Source: JAJZIH01 sp021785265 (lineage in GTDB: Bacteria; Pseudomonadota; Gammaproteobacteria; JAKAQQ01). Taken from it: 64,000 nt of DNA. Position 1 is the first letter of the stretch. Each line of letters opens with the position of its first letter. The translations under genes were made by a program, and so were the position numbers. Shown piece after piece: positions 40,549-49,915 of the stretch. The notes under the pieces were generated by a model. That model worked only from the letters and a program-made list of their open reading frames with translations, was not told the origin of the DNA and did not search any database. The stretch lies in the NCBI GenBank assembly GCA_027338645.1, contig DAHWSH010000050.1, positions 1 to 64,000 on the forward strand. Reading direction: 5' to 3'.

Positions 40549-42548
40549 GGCGGAAACGACACGAGCCGGATACCCAGGCCATCGCCGTCGCCCGCTCACC
40601 CCTGCCCGGTCTTTTCATCACCCTCGCACTCGTCTGGCTTCCCCTGTTCCTCGAACTGCCGGTCTGGATGGTCGGATCCGCCGGCCTGATGCTGGTCGCC
40701 CGCATGCGACGACCCTGGCCCGGGCAGCACCCATCGCTCTGGATCCGACTAGTCCTGATCGGCCTGGGGCTTGCCTTTGTCTTGTTCACCTTTCACGGAT
40801 TGAATGGGGCACTTCCGGGCTCGGCCTTACTCCTCCTCATGGCCGCCCTCAAAGCCTTCGAGAGCACCTCTCTGCGGGATCTTCGAATCCTCGTGCTGAT
40901 CGGATACTTTGAAATCGGGGCCGATCTCTTCTTAAGCCAAGCGCCGCTCCTCGTGCTTTATCTCGCCCTCGTCACGCTGCTCCTCACGGCCCTCTGGCTT
41001 CATCTCGAATCCGCTCGGGAGAAAAAGCACCCGTGGTCCGCCTGGCCCGAAGCCCTGAGGTGGCTGGTCCGGGCCCTCCCTACCGCGCTTATTCTTTTTA
41101 TTGTCTTTCCGAGGATTCCGGGTCCGCTTTGGGGACTCGGGCCCCTCTCGGCACACCCACTCGGGCTTCCACGCCATCTTGATCCCGGCTCCCTGAACCG
41201 GATCGTCCTCTCCCACCAGATCGTTTTCAGGATCCGTTACCTGGGTCCACCGCCCCCACGGCCCGATCGCTACTTCCGCGGACCGGTGTTCAACCGCTTC
41301 ACCGGGACCACTTGGCTACCCGGACGGACCGCCCACCTTCCTCCTCCGCGGACCACCCAGCTCGACGGGGCGTCCTACCGCTACCGGATCACGCTGGAGC
41401 CGACCGAAACGCGGGCGCTGTACGCACTCGACTTCCCCGTGGACTGGTCCATCAGCGCCCGTCTCGACTCGCTCTTCGAACTGAGAAGCCCTTTCCCAAT
41501 CCGCCGCCTGACCCGTTACGAGGCTATTTCCTATCCCGATCTCCGTATGAAACACCTGCCCGAGATGACCCGGCTACGCGACCTCGCCCTACCGATCGGG
41601 GCGGATCCCAGAAGCCGTGCCCTGGCCACCCAATGGCGGGAGGAGAATCACCATCCCCTCGCCATCATCGCGCGAGCGTTGTCCTATTTCCATGACCAAC
41701 TGTTCTACTACACACTGCATCCGCCCCTCCTCACGAAGGTCAACCCGATTGATGATTTTCTGTTCCGGACCCGGAGGGGATTCTGCCAACATTACGCCTC
41801 TGCTTTTGCCTTCCTCATGCGGGCAGCCGGCATTCCCGCCCGCGTCGTGACGGGCTTTGTCGGGGGACACTACAACTCCGTCGGCGGCTTTTATGTGATC
41901 CGGGAATCGGATGCGCACGCCTGGGACGAAGTCTGGATCCACGGACGGGGCTGGATGCGGGTGGATCCCACCCAAGCCATCGCGGCCAGTCGGGTCAGTC
42001 CCGGTGCCCGGGCGGTCTTGTCAGGCCGCCTTCGCCTGGCCGGACTGGACCTTCCCGACCAGGGGCTCTGGCTCCACCTGCAGACCAGCTGGGATGCTTT
42101 CGATGCACTCTGGGATCGGTGGGTTTTGGGCTACGGCCCCCGTCTCCAGGAACATCTCCTGCACGAGATGGGTTTCGGTCTGGCGCAGAGTGCCGAGTGG
42201 CTCGGATTCATCCTGATGGCATTCGGCCTGCCTTTCTTCATGAATCGTCTCCATTGGCCGGACCGTTTCCGAACCACACGCCGGATCGAGGAAAAGGCCT
42301 GGCGCGGGCTCCTCAGGAAAATGCGACCCTGGGGAGTCCCCAGAGCCTGGGAACCCCCCATGGCCTTCGCACTCCGCATGAGAAACCAGCTCATCGCGGA
42401 CAAAGGACAAGACTTTCTCACCCTCGCACACTGCTATTCCGATCTCCACTACCAAAACGACCCTCCTCCCGAGGAGGTTCGGCGCTTTGCCGAAGCGACT
42501 TCCCGCTACGATCCCGGTTCGAAGAACTCATCCCAGGGGGAAAGTTAG
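40545..42548 (+). CDS. tgpA: TgpA-like transglutaminase family membrane protein (DUF3488)
   Basis: A 667-residue inner-membrane protein. The N-terminal DUF3488 part has about six membrane helices up to residue ~190; a large periplasmic region follows with a transglutaminase-like domain whose triad is visible as Cys in RRGFCQHYASAFAFLMRAAG, His in ESDAHAWDEVWI and Asp in GWMRVDPTQA; another helix (GFILMAFGLPFF) precedes a cytoplasmic tail. Matches the layout of Pseudomonas TgpA, which is essential there. Third gene of the moxR-DUF58-tgpA operon. Confidence 0.92.
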   Translation: MRRKRHEPDTQAIAVARSPLPGLFITLALVWLPLFLELPVWMVGSAGLMLVARMRRPWPGQHPSLWIRLVLIGLGLAFVLFTFHGLNGALPGSALLLLMAALKAFESTSLRDLRILVLIGYFEIGADLFLSQAPLLVLYLALVTLLLTALWLHLESAREKKHPWSAWPEALRWLVRALPTALILFIVFPRIPGPLWGLGPLSAHPLGLPRHLDPGSLNRIVLSHQIVFRIRYLGPPPPRPDRYFRGPVFNRFTGTTWLPGRTAHLPPPRTTQLDGASYRYRITLEPTETRALYALDFPVDWSISARLDSLFELRSPFPIRRLTRYEAISYPDLRMKHLPEMTRLRDLALPIGADPRSRALATQWREENHHPLAIIARALSYFHDQLFYYTLHPPLLTKVNPIDDFLFRTRRGFCQHYASAFAFLMRAAGIPARVVTGFVGGHYNSVGGFYVIRESDAHAWDEVWIHGRGWMRVDPTQAIAASRVSPGARAVLSGRLRLAGLDLPDQGLWLHLQTSWDAFDALWDRWVLGYGPRLQEHLLHEMGFGLAQSAEWLGFILMAFGLPFFMNRLHWPDRFRTTRRIEEKAWRGLLRKMRPWGVPRAWEPPMAFALRMRNQLIADKGQDFLTLAHCYSDLHYQNDPPPEEVRRFAEATSRYDPGSKNSSQGES

Positions 42549-42727
42549 ACCAAACGCTTAAAACTGGTGTCGATCGCGTCAAAAAACCGGACCCCCTGAT
42601 CTGTAAAACCGATCGGGCCAACGTCATTGACCGAGCCATGCGGAACCATACCAAAGCGGCGCCCTGTTGTTTGTGATAGCTTCTGGAGCTATTGGAAACG
42701 GTTTTCCGATATGGAAACGAGGGTGAC

Positions 42728-43729
42728 ATGAATAAGTCCCGAACGATCCCCCTCCTTTGTGTACTGGCCGTGACACCGGTCAGTCTACCGGCCTCGGGGC
42801 GGATGTCCCTCCCGATCTTGCTGTTCCCACCACTCCACTACCAGCGTCTGGGCACACTCAACGAAAAGGGCTATCTCCGCCGCGTTCAGGGCAAGGCCAC
42901 GGAACGGACCCTGCTCCTACGCTGGGAACGGGAGGGACTCCGGCTCGGAGCCAAGGCCCTGCTGCTCCGTCCCATGTGTCGTGCGCCCTCCTGTCTGCCG
43001 TTTGGACCCGAGGAGGCCATCGCGATCCGGACGATCGCACCCCTCTGTACACTCCCGCTTCAATGCTGGTCGATTGGAGATCTTCTCTTTAGCCGCAGGG
43101 CCTGGCTCCGGGATTACTGGAAAGCCTGGCGCATCATCCGGCGGCGGTACGCCTTTGGTCTCAGCATCGCAGTTCCCCTGGCGGCCCACAGCCTCCAGGC
43201 CAAGCGACTCTCATCGATCACAAGTCGGCTCCTCGGTCCCTTGTGGACCGGGGGCAGGCTAGTCCATTTCATTTGCCCACCCCGCGAGCTTGACGAGCTG
43301 CCCGTCCTATCAACTCCGGTGGTCGTTCGCCTCAATCGACTGGGACAGATGCCCGTCGATCTACAGGGGTATGAGCGGCATATCCCCGCGACCCATCTCG
43401 CCGTCGCCCGTTATGGCCGCCCCCCTGCTTTTGTGGATGCCACCCTGTCATTGATCCGGATCCTACGACACCTGCGATTCGGCAACGAGTTCACGAGGGG
43501 CATATCCACTGAACTCATCATGGACTGGCATATGGTCCCCTTGCGACGAGGCCAACCACCACCGGCTGGCTTGATCTGCCGGTACCCGGCTTATCCGGCA
43601 TCTTATTGGCGCGATGGCATTGCGATGACCCACCTGCGTTGGGCCCGCTACGTTTTCCACGAAGACGGAGAACGTGAAGTGATCCTCGCCAACCCGGTCC
43701 CTCTCCGTCATCGCCCGCGTGCTCACTAG
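42728..43729 (+). CDS. Unrecognised 333-residue protein, probably exported
   Basis: I do not recognise this protein. A hydrophobic N-terminus (IPLLCVLAVTPVSLPASG) resembles a signal peptide or anchor. The rest is unusually rich in Arg and Leu, with a cysteine cluster at residues 84, 89, 107 and 113 (RPMCRAPSC, then APLCTLPLQC) that could bind metal or form disulfides. ATG 42728 is preceded by GAGGGTGAC, a reasonable ribosome site; ATG 42692 would place the hydrophobic stretch further in. The 179 bases upstream are A+T-richer than the surroundings and contain a small inverted repeat TAGCT-N5-AGCTA. The stop shares CTAG with the convergent MFS gene. Possibly acquired or lineage-specific. Confidence 0.6.
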   Translation: MNKSRTIPLLCVLAVTPVSLPASGRMSLPILLFPPLHYQRLGTLNEKGYLRRVQGKATERTLLLRWEREGLRLGAKALLLRPMCRAPSCLPFGPEEAIAIRTIAPLCTLPLQCWSIGDLLFSRRAWLRDYWKAWRIIRRRYAFGLSIAVPLAAHSLQAKRLSSITSRLLGPLWTGGRLVHFICPPRELDELPVLSTPVVVRLNRLGQMPVDLQGYERHIPATHLAVARYGRPPAFVDATLSLIRILRHLRFGNEFTRGISTELIMDWHMVPLRRGQPPPAGLICRYPAYPASYWRDGIAMTHLRWARYVFHEDGEREVILANPVPLRHRPRAH

Positions 43730-45042
43730 AGCGTGCTGGCCAAGGTCTCGCCTTCGCGCCAGTCAACCTGGTGCAGGAAATAGGCTCCCACCACGAAAAG
43801 CACCACAATGCTGCCAATCGCCACCCGGGCGTTGCCGCTCCAGCGTTCCGTAAGCGCCACGAGAAGGGGACCCAGAATGGCTGAAAACTTTCCGACCGTC
43901 CCATAAAAACCGAAAAATTCAGCCGATTTTTCTTTCGGGATGAGCCGGGCATAGAGGGATCGAGACAGTGCCTGGGTCCCTCCCTGAACGAGCCCGATCA
44001 CACCCGCCAAAGCATAAAACTCAACCACGTTGGTCATGAAAACTGCCGCCAGCGTGGCCAGCACATAAATCCCGATCCCCCAGGACAGTGCGTGGAGTGC
44101 CGACGTACGCCGACCGATCCAGGCGAATCCGAACGTCGCCGGAAAGGCCACCGCCTGAGTCAGGAGGATTGCGACAATGAGACTGGAGGAGGGAAATCCC
44201 AGACTTAAACCATAACTCACCGCCATCCGGATGATGGTATTGATGCCATCGATGTAACACCAATAGGCCAAGAGGAAAACCGAGACTTGCCGTAGTTTCC
44301 GGACCTCCTGGAAGGTCGTGAGAAATTGTGTCCAACCGCCCTGGATCAGGCTCCATCCACCGGAGGTGGCGGGTCTGGTCAGGCGTCTGTCGAACAAGAG
44401 TGGCAGCGCAAACAAAGCCCACCACAGAGCTACGTCGGCAAAAACGAGACGCAGCGCCACAAGACGGTTCGCCAAACCGAAAAACGTCGGATGGCTCACC
44501 ACGATAATATTTGCGGCAAACAGCAAGCCACCGCCGAGATAACCGGCGGCATATCCGGTGCAGGAGACCTGATCCATCTCCTGCGGGCGGCAACGATGCG
44601 GAAGGAGCGAGTTATAGAAAGCGTTGCCGCCGGAATACCCAACCAGTGCAACCGAGAAGATCGCGAGTGCAACCAGCCACTCGCCGCGGCCCACCAGATC
44701 GAGAGCGGCCGTGGACAGGATGCCCAGCCCGGCACACACGGCGAGCCCCCGGGTTCGGGCATCGGCACGATCCGCCAGTGCACCCAGGAGGGGCGCGCCC
44801 AACGCGACCACACCTGCCGAAAGACTGGTCGCCAGTCCGAGTCGGGACAAGGCCTCCCCGGGGGTGCCCTGGCTCCAGAAATGGGTCAAAAGAACCGGGA
44901 AAAAAGCCACCATGATGGTGGTTGCGAACGCGGACTCCGCCCAGTCATAGAGAACCCAATGCCGGATGGAAGCCTGTTTCAACAGGGTGCGCAACGTGCG
45001 AACCCCTGGCAAGGCGCTTTCGTCCTGCCCGATTTCGTTCAC
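43726..45042 (-). CDS. MFS transporter, UMF1 (Atg22-like) family
   Basis: A 438-residue major-facilitator protein with about twelve membrane helices. The opening WVLYDWAESAFATTIMVAFF and the SPLLGALADR-like GAPLLGALADRADARTR are typical of the UMF1/Atg22-like family, which includes yeast vacuolar amino-acid effluxers. YCYIDGINTIIRM-like CYIDGINTIIRMAV and GLVQGGTQALSRSLYARLIP are also family marks. The substrate in bacteria is unknown. Its start overlaps the prfC stop by 4 bases. Confidence 0.9.
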   Translation of the reverse strand: MNEIGQDESALPGVRTLRTLLKQASIRHWVLYDWAESAFATTIMVAFFPVLLTHFWSQGTPGEALSRLGLATSLSAGVVALGAPLLGALADRADARTRGLAVCAGLGILSTAALDLVGRGEWLVALAIFSVALVGYSGGNAFYNSLLPHRCRPQEMDQVSCTGYAAGYLGGGLLFAANIIVVSHPTFFGLANRLVALRLVFADVALWWALFALPLLFDRRLTRPATSGGWSLIQGGWTQFLTTFQEVRKLRQVSVFLLAYWCYIDGINTIIRMAVSYGLSLGFPSSSLIVAILLTQAVAFPATFGFAWIGRRTSALHALSWGIGIYVLATLAAVFMTNVVEFYALAGVIGLVQGGTQALSRSLYARLIPKEKSAEFFGFYGTVGKFSAILGPLLVALTERWSGNARVAIGSIVVLFVVGAYFLHQVDWREGETLASTL

Positions 45043-46625
45043 GCGCTGATCCGCTCCCGGGTCGACTCCAGGCGGATGCCGGGATGCCGCTCCTGGGTCA
45101 GGTCCAGATGAACCCGGTTGGGTGCCAGATAAACCAAACCCTCCAGATGGTCGTAGGCCAGATAGGGGGCCAGCTGGTTTTTAAAAACGGCCAGTGTCCC
45201 GCCTTCTCCCGCAACCCAGCGAGCCGTCACAATCGGCAGGGATTCGAAACGACAACGGACCTGGTACTCATCTTCGAGACGGGCCGCCACCACGTCGAAC
45301 TGCAACGGTCCGATGGCCCCCACGATCCAGTCCTGACCTTCGAGAGGCCGGAAAAACTGGGCAGCCCCTTCTTCCGCCAGTTCTCCCAAACCGCGAGCCA
45401 ATGTCTTCGACCTTAACGGATCCTCCAACACGATCCGGCGGAACCATTCCGGTGCGAAATCCGGGACCCCGGCAAATGACAATCGCTCTCCCTCGGTAAA
45501 GACGTCACCAATGCGGATCGTCCCGTGGTTGGGTAAACCGAGAATGTCCCCCGCGACCGCCTCTTCCGACGGGTTGCGGGTATTGGCGAAAAAAGTCCGT
45601 GCGTCGGAGATTTTGAACTCCCGACCGGTTCGGACCTGGAACCAGCGCATGCCGGGGCGGTAGCGACCAGAGCACAGTCGGACAAAGGCCATTCGGTCAT
45701 GATGTTGGGGATCCAGGTTCGCCTGGATTTTGAACACAAAACCCGTGAGGGCGGGCTCATGCGGCTGGACACTCCGTCCCCCCGCAGGTTGAGGACGAGG
45801 CGAAGGGGCAAAGTCACAGAAGGCATCGAGTAGTTGACGGACACCAAATCCGCTCAACGCCGATCCGAAAAAGACCGGTGTCACGAGTCCCTCGCGATAG
45901 TCCGTCAGCTCCCAGGAGGGAGCCAGAGCCCGGACCAGCTCCCGTTCCTCCCCGAAAGCACGGGACCCGGAGCCGAGAAAAGCCTGTCCTTCCACACTCG
46001 CCCAGCCTTCGATCTGCCGTTCGATCCCAGCCCGTTCCGGGTTTTCCACTTCATAGACCGAAAATTGATCCCCCCGGAGATCGTAAAGGCCCCGAAACTC
46101 GCGGCCTCGTCCAACCGGCCAGGTCAGGGGGACGGTCACAAGTCCCAGCTTGCGTTCAATGTCATCCAAGAGAGCCAACGGGTCCAGGCTGTCCCGGTCG
46201 AGCTTGTTGATGAAGGTGATGATCGGGGTCTGTCGGCGTCGCGCGACCTCCATCAGCTTGAGCGTCCGTTCCTCAACGCCTTTTGCGGCATCAATCACCA
46301 TGAGCGCGGAGTCAACCGCACTCAGGGTCCGGTAGGTATCTTCGGAAAAATCTTCGTGCCCGGGTGTATCGAGCAGGTTGAACAGACAATCCCGGTACGG
46401 GAACTGCATCACCGAGGTCGTCACCGAAATCCCGCGTTCCCGTTCGAGACGCATCCAGTCCGAATGGGTATGGCGTCGCACCCGCCGACCTTTGACTTGA
46501 CCCGCCAGCTGAATCGCGCCCCCGAGCAGGAGCAGCTTCTCAGTCAGCGTCGTCTTGCCGGCATCCGGGTGAGAGATGATGGCAAAAGTCCGGCGGATTG
46601 AGGTTTGTCGTTCCAGTGTGTCCAC
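45039..46625 (-). CDS. prfC: Peptide chain release factor 3
   Basis: A 528-residue translational GTPase that releases RF1/RF2 from the ribosome after termination. G1 is in SHPDAGKTTLTEKLLL, G3 in DTPGHEDFSEDTYR and G4 in TFINKLDRD. The RF3-specific stretch KGRRVRRHTHSDWMRLERE is present. Domains II and III follow through FEVDRGLGELAEEGAAQFF-like RGLGELAEEGAAQFFRP. The length equals E. coli RF3. GTG start. TAGAAT on the minus strand at 46652-46657 could be its -10 element. Confidence 0.96.
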   Translation of the reverse strand: MDTLERQTSIRRTFAIISHPDAGKTTLTEKLLLLGGAIQLAGQVKGRRVRRHTHSDWMRLERERGISVTTSVMQFPYRDCLFNLLDTPGHEDFSEDTYRTLSAVDSALMVIDAAKGVEERTLKLMEVARRRQTPIITFINKLDRDSLDPLALLDDIERKLGLVTVPLTWPVGRGREFRGLYDLRGDQFSVYEVENPERAGIERQIEGWASVEGQAFLGSGSRAFGEERELVRALAPSWELTDYREGLVTPVFFGSALSGFGVRQLLDAFCDFAPSPRPQPAGGRSVQPHEPALTGFVFKIQANLDPQHHDRMAFVRLCSGRYRPGMRWFQVRTGREFKISDARTFFANTRNPSEEAVAGDILGLPNHGTIRIGDVFTEGERLSFAGVPDFAPEWFRRIVLEDPLRSKTLARGLGELAEEGAAQFFRPLEGQDWIVGAIGPLQFDVVAARLEDEYQVRCRFESLPIVTARWVAGEGGTLAVFKNQLAPYLAYDHLEGLVYLAPNRVHLDLTQERHPGIRLESTRERISA

Positions 46626-46720
46626 AGGATCGATCCGGAGAGATCCGCCCTATTCTAAAGGGTTCACCCGGACCAGTCCGAACGGAATGCCTCTCGCGAA
46701 GTCGAGTCGTCCGATCCCGG

Positions 46721-47191
46721 TCAGGACAGATCCAGGCGGAACACCCAGGCATCCTCCCGAATGACCGGGGGATCGGCCGGATAATAGCCCGGCCGCTCAC
46801 CGATCAGGGTGAATCCGCAACTCCGGTAAAGCGACTGCGCCCGGGTATTCGAGACCCGGACCTCAAGGAACATGGCACCTGCCCCACACTGGATCGACCA
46901 ATCGATGAGATAGTCGAGGAGCGCGCGGCCGAATCCCCGGCCCTGATGGGCGGGTGAGACACAGAGATTGAGGAGATGGGCTTCTCCGACCGCGATGGCG
47001 ACGATCCCATACCCTACAATCTCGCGGCCTTCCTGGAGAACCCACCCGTCATAACCGACCTTCATGCAATCACGGAAAATTTGTTCGGTCCAGCATTGGC
47101 GGTACGCCTCCTGCTCGATCTGGAGGATCTCCGGCAGATCCCGTACTTTCATCCGGTGGAAGGAGCGGGGGTAAGGGACTGCAAGTGCCAT
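46721..47191 (-). CDS. rimI: Ribosomal protein S18-alanine N-acetyltransferase
   Basis: A 156-residue GNAT acetyltransferase. The acetyl-CoA site is VSPAHQGRGFGRALLDYLI and the C-terminal part LEVRVSNTRAQSLYRSCGF is typical of RimI, which acetylates the N-terminus of ribosomal protein S18. The start is ATG 47191, or ATG 47152 (MKVRDLPEI), which matches the family N-terminus equally well. It follows the uracil-DNA glycosylase gene by 9 bases. Confidence 0.9.
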   Translation of the reverse strand: MALAVPYPRSFHRMKVRDLPEILQIEQEAYRQCWTEQIFRDCMKVGYDGWVLQEGREIVGYGIVAIAVGEAHLLNLCVSPAHQGRGFGRALLDYLIDWSIQCGAGAMFLEVRVSNTRAQSLYRSCGFTLIGERPGYYPADPPVIREDAWVFRLDLS

Positions 47192-47200
47192 ACCGTCCGC

Positions 47201-47902
47201 CTAGCTTCCCGCCTGTTCCATGGCCAGGCAGAGATCCCGCCAGACTTCTCGCTTGGCCACCGGATTGCGCAAGAGGTATGCCGGATGATAAGTGACGACC
47301 AACGGAACTTTCCCGCCGAACGAGTGCACCGTACCTCGCAGGCGGGACAGCGGCTGCTCGGTCTCGAGGAGGCTCTGTGCGGCAATCCGTCCCAGTGCAA
47401 TCAGGATCCGGGGAGCCAGTAAGGCCACCTGTCGTTCTAAAAAAGGCCGACAGGTGGCTATTTCCTGGGGTTCAGGATCCCGGTTTTTCGGCGGACGGCA
47501 TTTCAGCACATTGGCAATGTAGACCTGCTGCCGTTCGAGTCCCATGGCCGTGATCATGGAAGTGAGTAGCTGGCCCGCCCGGCCGACGAAAGGTTGGCCC
47601 TCCCGGTCCTCGTCCGCACCTGGCGCTTCCCCGACGAACATCCAGCCCGCCTCCCGCGATCCCGCTCCAAAGACGGTCTGGTGGCGGGTGCGGCACAGAC
47701 CGCACATTTCGCATCCGGAAACCCGCCGGGCCAGATCCTCCCAGCCAAGAGTCGGCACCGGCGGCGCACTTCCGGTATCGGCAGGGGGTTCCAGCCCATC
47801 CCGGGAATGATCCATCGTTTGAGATACTCCGGCCGTGCCCCGTCGTTCCCAGACCGGAATGCCGAGAAAATCCAGAACCTCCACGTCCTTCCCCGGGCTC
47901 AT
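47201..47902 (-). CDS. Uracil-DNA glycosylase, family 4 (Fe-S)
   Basis: A 233-residue glycosylase that removes uracil from DNA. The active-site motif is GEAPGADEDREGQPFVGRAG and the second motif HPAYLLRNP. Cysteines for the 4Fe-4S cluster are in CEMCGLC near residue 70 and, further on, NVLKCRPPKNRDP and IATCRPFLERQ. This pattern defines family 4, common in thermophiles and many other bacteria. The ATG at 47902 overlaps the pssA stop by ATGA. A 45-residue N-terminal extension precedes the domain. Confidence 0.93.
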   Translation of the reverse strand: MSPGKDVEVLDFLGIPVWERRGTAGVSQTMDHSRDGLEPPADTGSAPPVPTLGWEDLARRVSGCEMCGLCRTRHQTVFGAGSREAGWMFVGEAPGADEDREGQPFVGRAGQLLTSMITAMGLERQQVYIANVLKCRPPKNRDPEPQEIATCRPFLERQVALLAPRILIALGRIAAQSLLETEQPLSRLRGTVHSFGGKVPLVVTYHPAYLLRNPVAKREVWRDLCLAMEQAGS

Positions 47903-48690
47903 GGGGAAAACCCGCTCCGACGTCGGCGAAACAGGCGTCGCCACAGCCCGACCACCGGTCCAGACAGGGCATAACAGAAGAGAAACGCAAACAGCATCTT
48001 GGGTGGACTGATCGCAATCACGATGAGGAGCAGTGGGATGACGATGGCCCAGCGGAAGCGAACATGCTCCGAGAGGCTCAGGTCCTTGAAGCTGTAGTAG
48101 GGAATGGGACTAACCATGAGGACCCCACCTCCCAAGGTGACGAGCCCAGCGGGAATCATGGTCCAAGGCTCGTTCGACCAGGGAACCAACAGCCAGACCA
48201 GACTGGCCATGAGACCCGCCGCTGCCGGGGAAGGCAGCCCCTGGAAGTAGCGCTTGTCCAAGACTTGGGAGCGGATGTTGAACCGGGCCAGTCGGAGAGC
48301 GGCCGCCGCGGTGTAAAAGAACGCCGCAAGCCATCCCCATCGGGCCACGTCTCCAGTCTCGTGGAGGAACGGGACGAAAGCCCACCGGTACATCACGATG
48401 GCTGGCGCAAGACCGAATGCCACCACGTCCGACAGGCTGTCATACTCCTTACCAAACTCCGTGGCCGTCTGCGTCCAGCGCGCAACCCGTCCATCGAGAC
48501 CATCCATCACGGCGGCGAAAAAAATGGCCACCGCGGCGTGGATATAGTGGACATTGAGCGCTGCGATGATCGCGTAGAACCCACCGAAAAGCGCAGCGGT
48601 CGTGAACAGGTTCGGCAGAAGATAAATCCGGCGTTTTCGCCGCAGGTTCGGTTCCGCTTCGGAAGACGAGGAATGAGAGCTTCCCCCCAT
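47899..48690 (-). CDS. pssA: CDP-diacylglycerol--serine O-phosphatidyltransferase
   Basis: A 263-residue type II (integral membrane) phosphatidylserine synthase, the first step toward phosphatidylethanolamine. The CDP-alcohol phosphatidyltransferase motif is complete: MDGLDGRVAR, then GKEYDSLSDVVAFG (DG-x2-AR-x8-G-x3-D-x3-D). Around six to seven membrane helices surround it. The opening IYLLPNLFTTAALFGGFYA is typical of the family. It starts 2 bases after the IlvC-like gene; pssA next to ilvC is a frequent gammaproteobacterial pairing. Confidence 0.95.
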   Translation of the reverse strand: MGGSSHSSSSEAEPNLRRKRRIYLLPNLFTTAALFGGFYAIIAALNVHYIHAAVAIFFAAVMDGLDGRVARWTQTATEFGKEYDSLSDVVAFGLAPAIVMYRWAFVPFLHETGDVARWGWLAAFFYTAAAALRLARFNIRSQVLDKRYFQGLPSPAAAGLMASLVWLLVPWSNEPWTMIPAGLVTLGGGVLMVSPIPYYSFKDLSLSEHVRFRWAIVIPLLLIVIAISPPKMLFAFLFCYALSGPVVGLWRRLFRRRRSGFSP

Positions 48691-48692
48691 GA

Positions 48693-49736
48693 TCAGGACC
48701 CTCCCGGTTCCATCGCATCCTGGGTTTCCCGCGTTCGGGAGATCACACCCCGTCGCACGGTCTCAATGGCCTGTTCACGCGCTCGGTTACGGAACCCGGC
48801 CAGTCGTTTTCCGCCACTTTGGAGTTCGGCATCGAGCTCCCGGGCAAAGCTTCCGGAGCGGATCTCGGTCAGAAGATCCGACATCGCCGCCCGGACCGCT
48901 TCCCCGATGACCCGCGGTCCCCGGGTGTAGTCTCCGTACTCGGCGGTGGTCGAGATGGCCTCGCGCATGCCCGCCAATCCGCGTGCATAGATCAGGTCCG
49001 CCATGTACTTGACTTCCTCCAGGCAAGAGAAATAAGCAATTTCCGGCTGGTAGCCGGCCGCCACGAGCGTTTCGAAACCCGCGGCAATCAGGTGGTTCAG
49101 ACCCCCGCAAAGAATCGCCTGCTCGGCAAAGAGGTCCGTCTCCGTTTCCTCGGCAAAACTCGATTCAAACAGGCGGACCGGCGCCCGGTTCAGCGCCTGC
49201 GCGTAGCGGCGGACTCGGACCCATGCGTGACCGGTCGCATCCCTGTCACAGGCGATGACACAGGGCGGGCCTCCACCCGACTCGTAGAGGGCACGGACTT
49301 TCTCACCCACGGCGAGGGGTGCCACGAGAAGTACATCCAGATCATCGCGGGGAATGATTTTCCGGTAGTGAATATTGAACCCGTGAGCAAACACGATTGC
49401 CGTTCCGGGCTTGAACGATGGCTCAAGCCCGGTGTAAACCTCCGGTTGGGCCTCGTCGGGGATCAGGAATACGATCCAGTCCATCTCGCGGGCCAGCGTG
49501 TCGAGTGGGCAAGCTTCGAGCCCATCCCTCAGAACCTGCTCCCGGCTCGCTGAGTCTTCCCGCAATCCAATCCGCACGACCACCCCGGAATCACGCAAAT
49601 TCAGGGCCTGGGCCCGCCCCTGTGAGCCATAACCCAAGATGCCGACCCGGTCAGCGGGATTCAAACCACCCGCGCTCACGACGGACGTGGGACGGCTCCT
49701 TTGCTGCATGGCTGGATGGGTCATCCAGTCACCCAC
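48693..49736 (-). CDS. Ketol-acid reductoisomerase homologue lacking key catalytic residues
   Basis: A 347-residue class I IlvC-like protein with NADPH-binding VGILGYGSQGRAQALNLRDS, FAHGFNIHY (His118), ETETDLFAEQAILCGG (magnesium ligands D201 and E205) and ISTTAEYGDYTRGP. Two residues essential in known ketol-acid reductoisomerases are changed: the lysine of VAPKAPGH is Leu141 (VAPLAVGEK), and the first Glu of YFECLHE is Ser237 (YFSCLEE), leaving only Glu241. True acetohydroxyacid isomeroreductase activity is therefore doubtful; a true IlvC could be encoded elsewhere. It keeps the ilvC position beside pssA, but no ilvBN is adjacent. The start is GTG 49736 or ATG 49724. Confidence 0.88.
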   Translation of the reverse strand: MGDWMTHPAMQQRSRPTSVVSAGGLNPADRVGILGYGSQGRAQALNLRDSGVVVRIGLREDSASREQVLRDGLEACPLDTLAREMDWIVFLIPDEAQPEVYTGLEPSFKPGTAIVFAHGFNIHYRKIIPRDDLDVLLVAPLAVGEKVRALYESGGGPPCVIACDRDATGHAWVRVRRYAQALNRAPVRLFESSFAEETETDLFAEQAILCGGLNHLIAAGFETLVAAGYQPEIAYFSCLEEVKYMADLIYARGLAGMREAISTTAEYGDYTRGPRVIGEAVRAAMSDLLTEIRSGSFARELDAELQSGGKRLAGFRNRAREQAIETVRRGVISRTRETQDAMEPGGS

Positions 49737-49915
49737 AAGCGTCCAGGATGCACGAAGAGAACAGACCTGGCTGTGGGAATCACGATGGCCATATCTCCAT
49801 CATAGTCCAGGCGCTCTCCACGGGTTCGGTCACGACCCGGGGACTCGGGGGGTCGATCCGCTACTTCTGTTAAATTGTATCGGTTTTCCAACCCTTGTCC
49901 CACTCCCGGTTCCCC

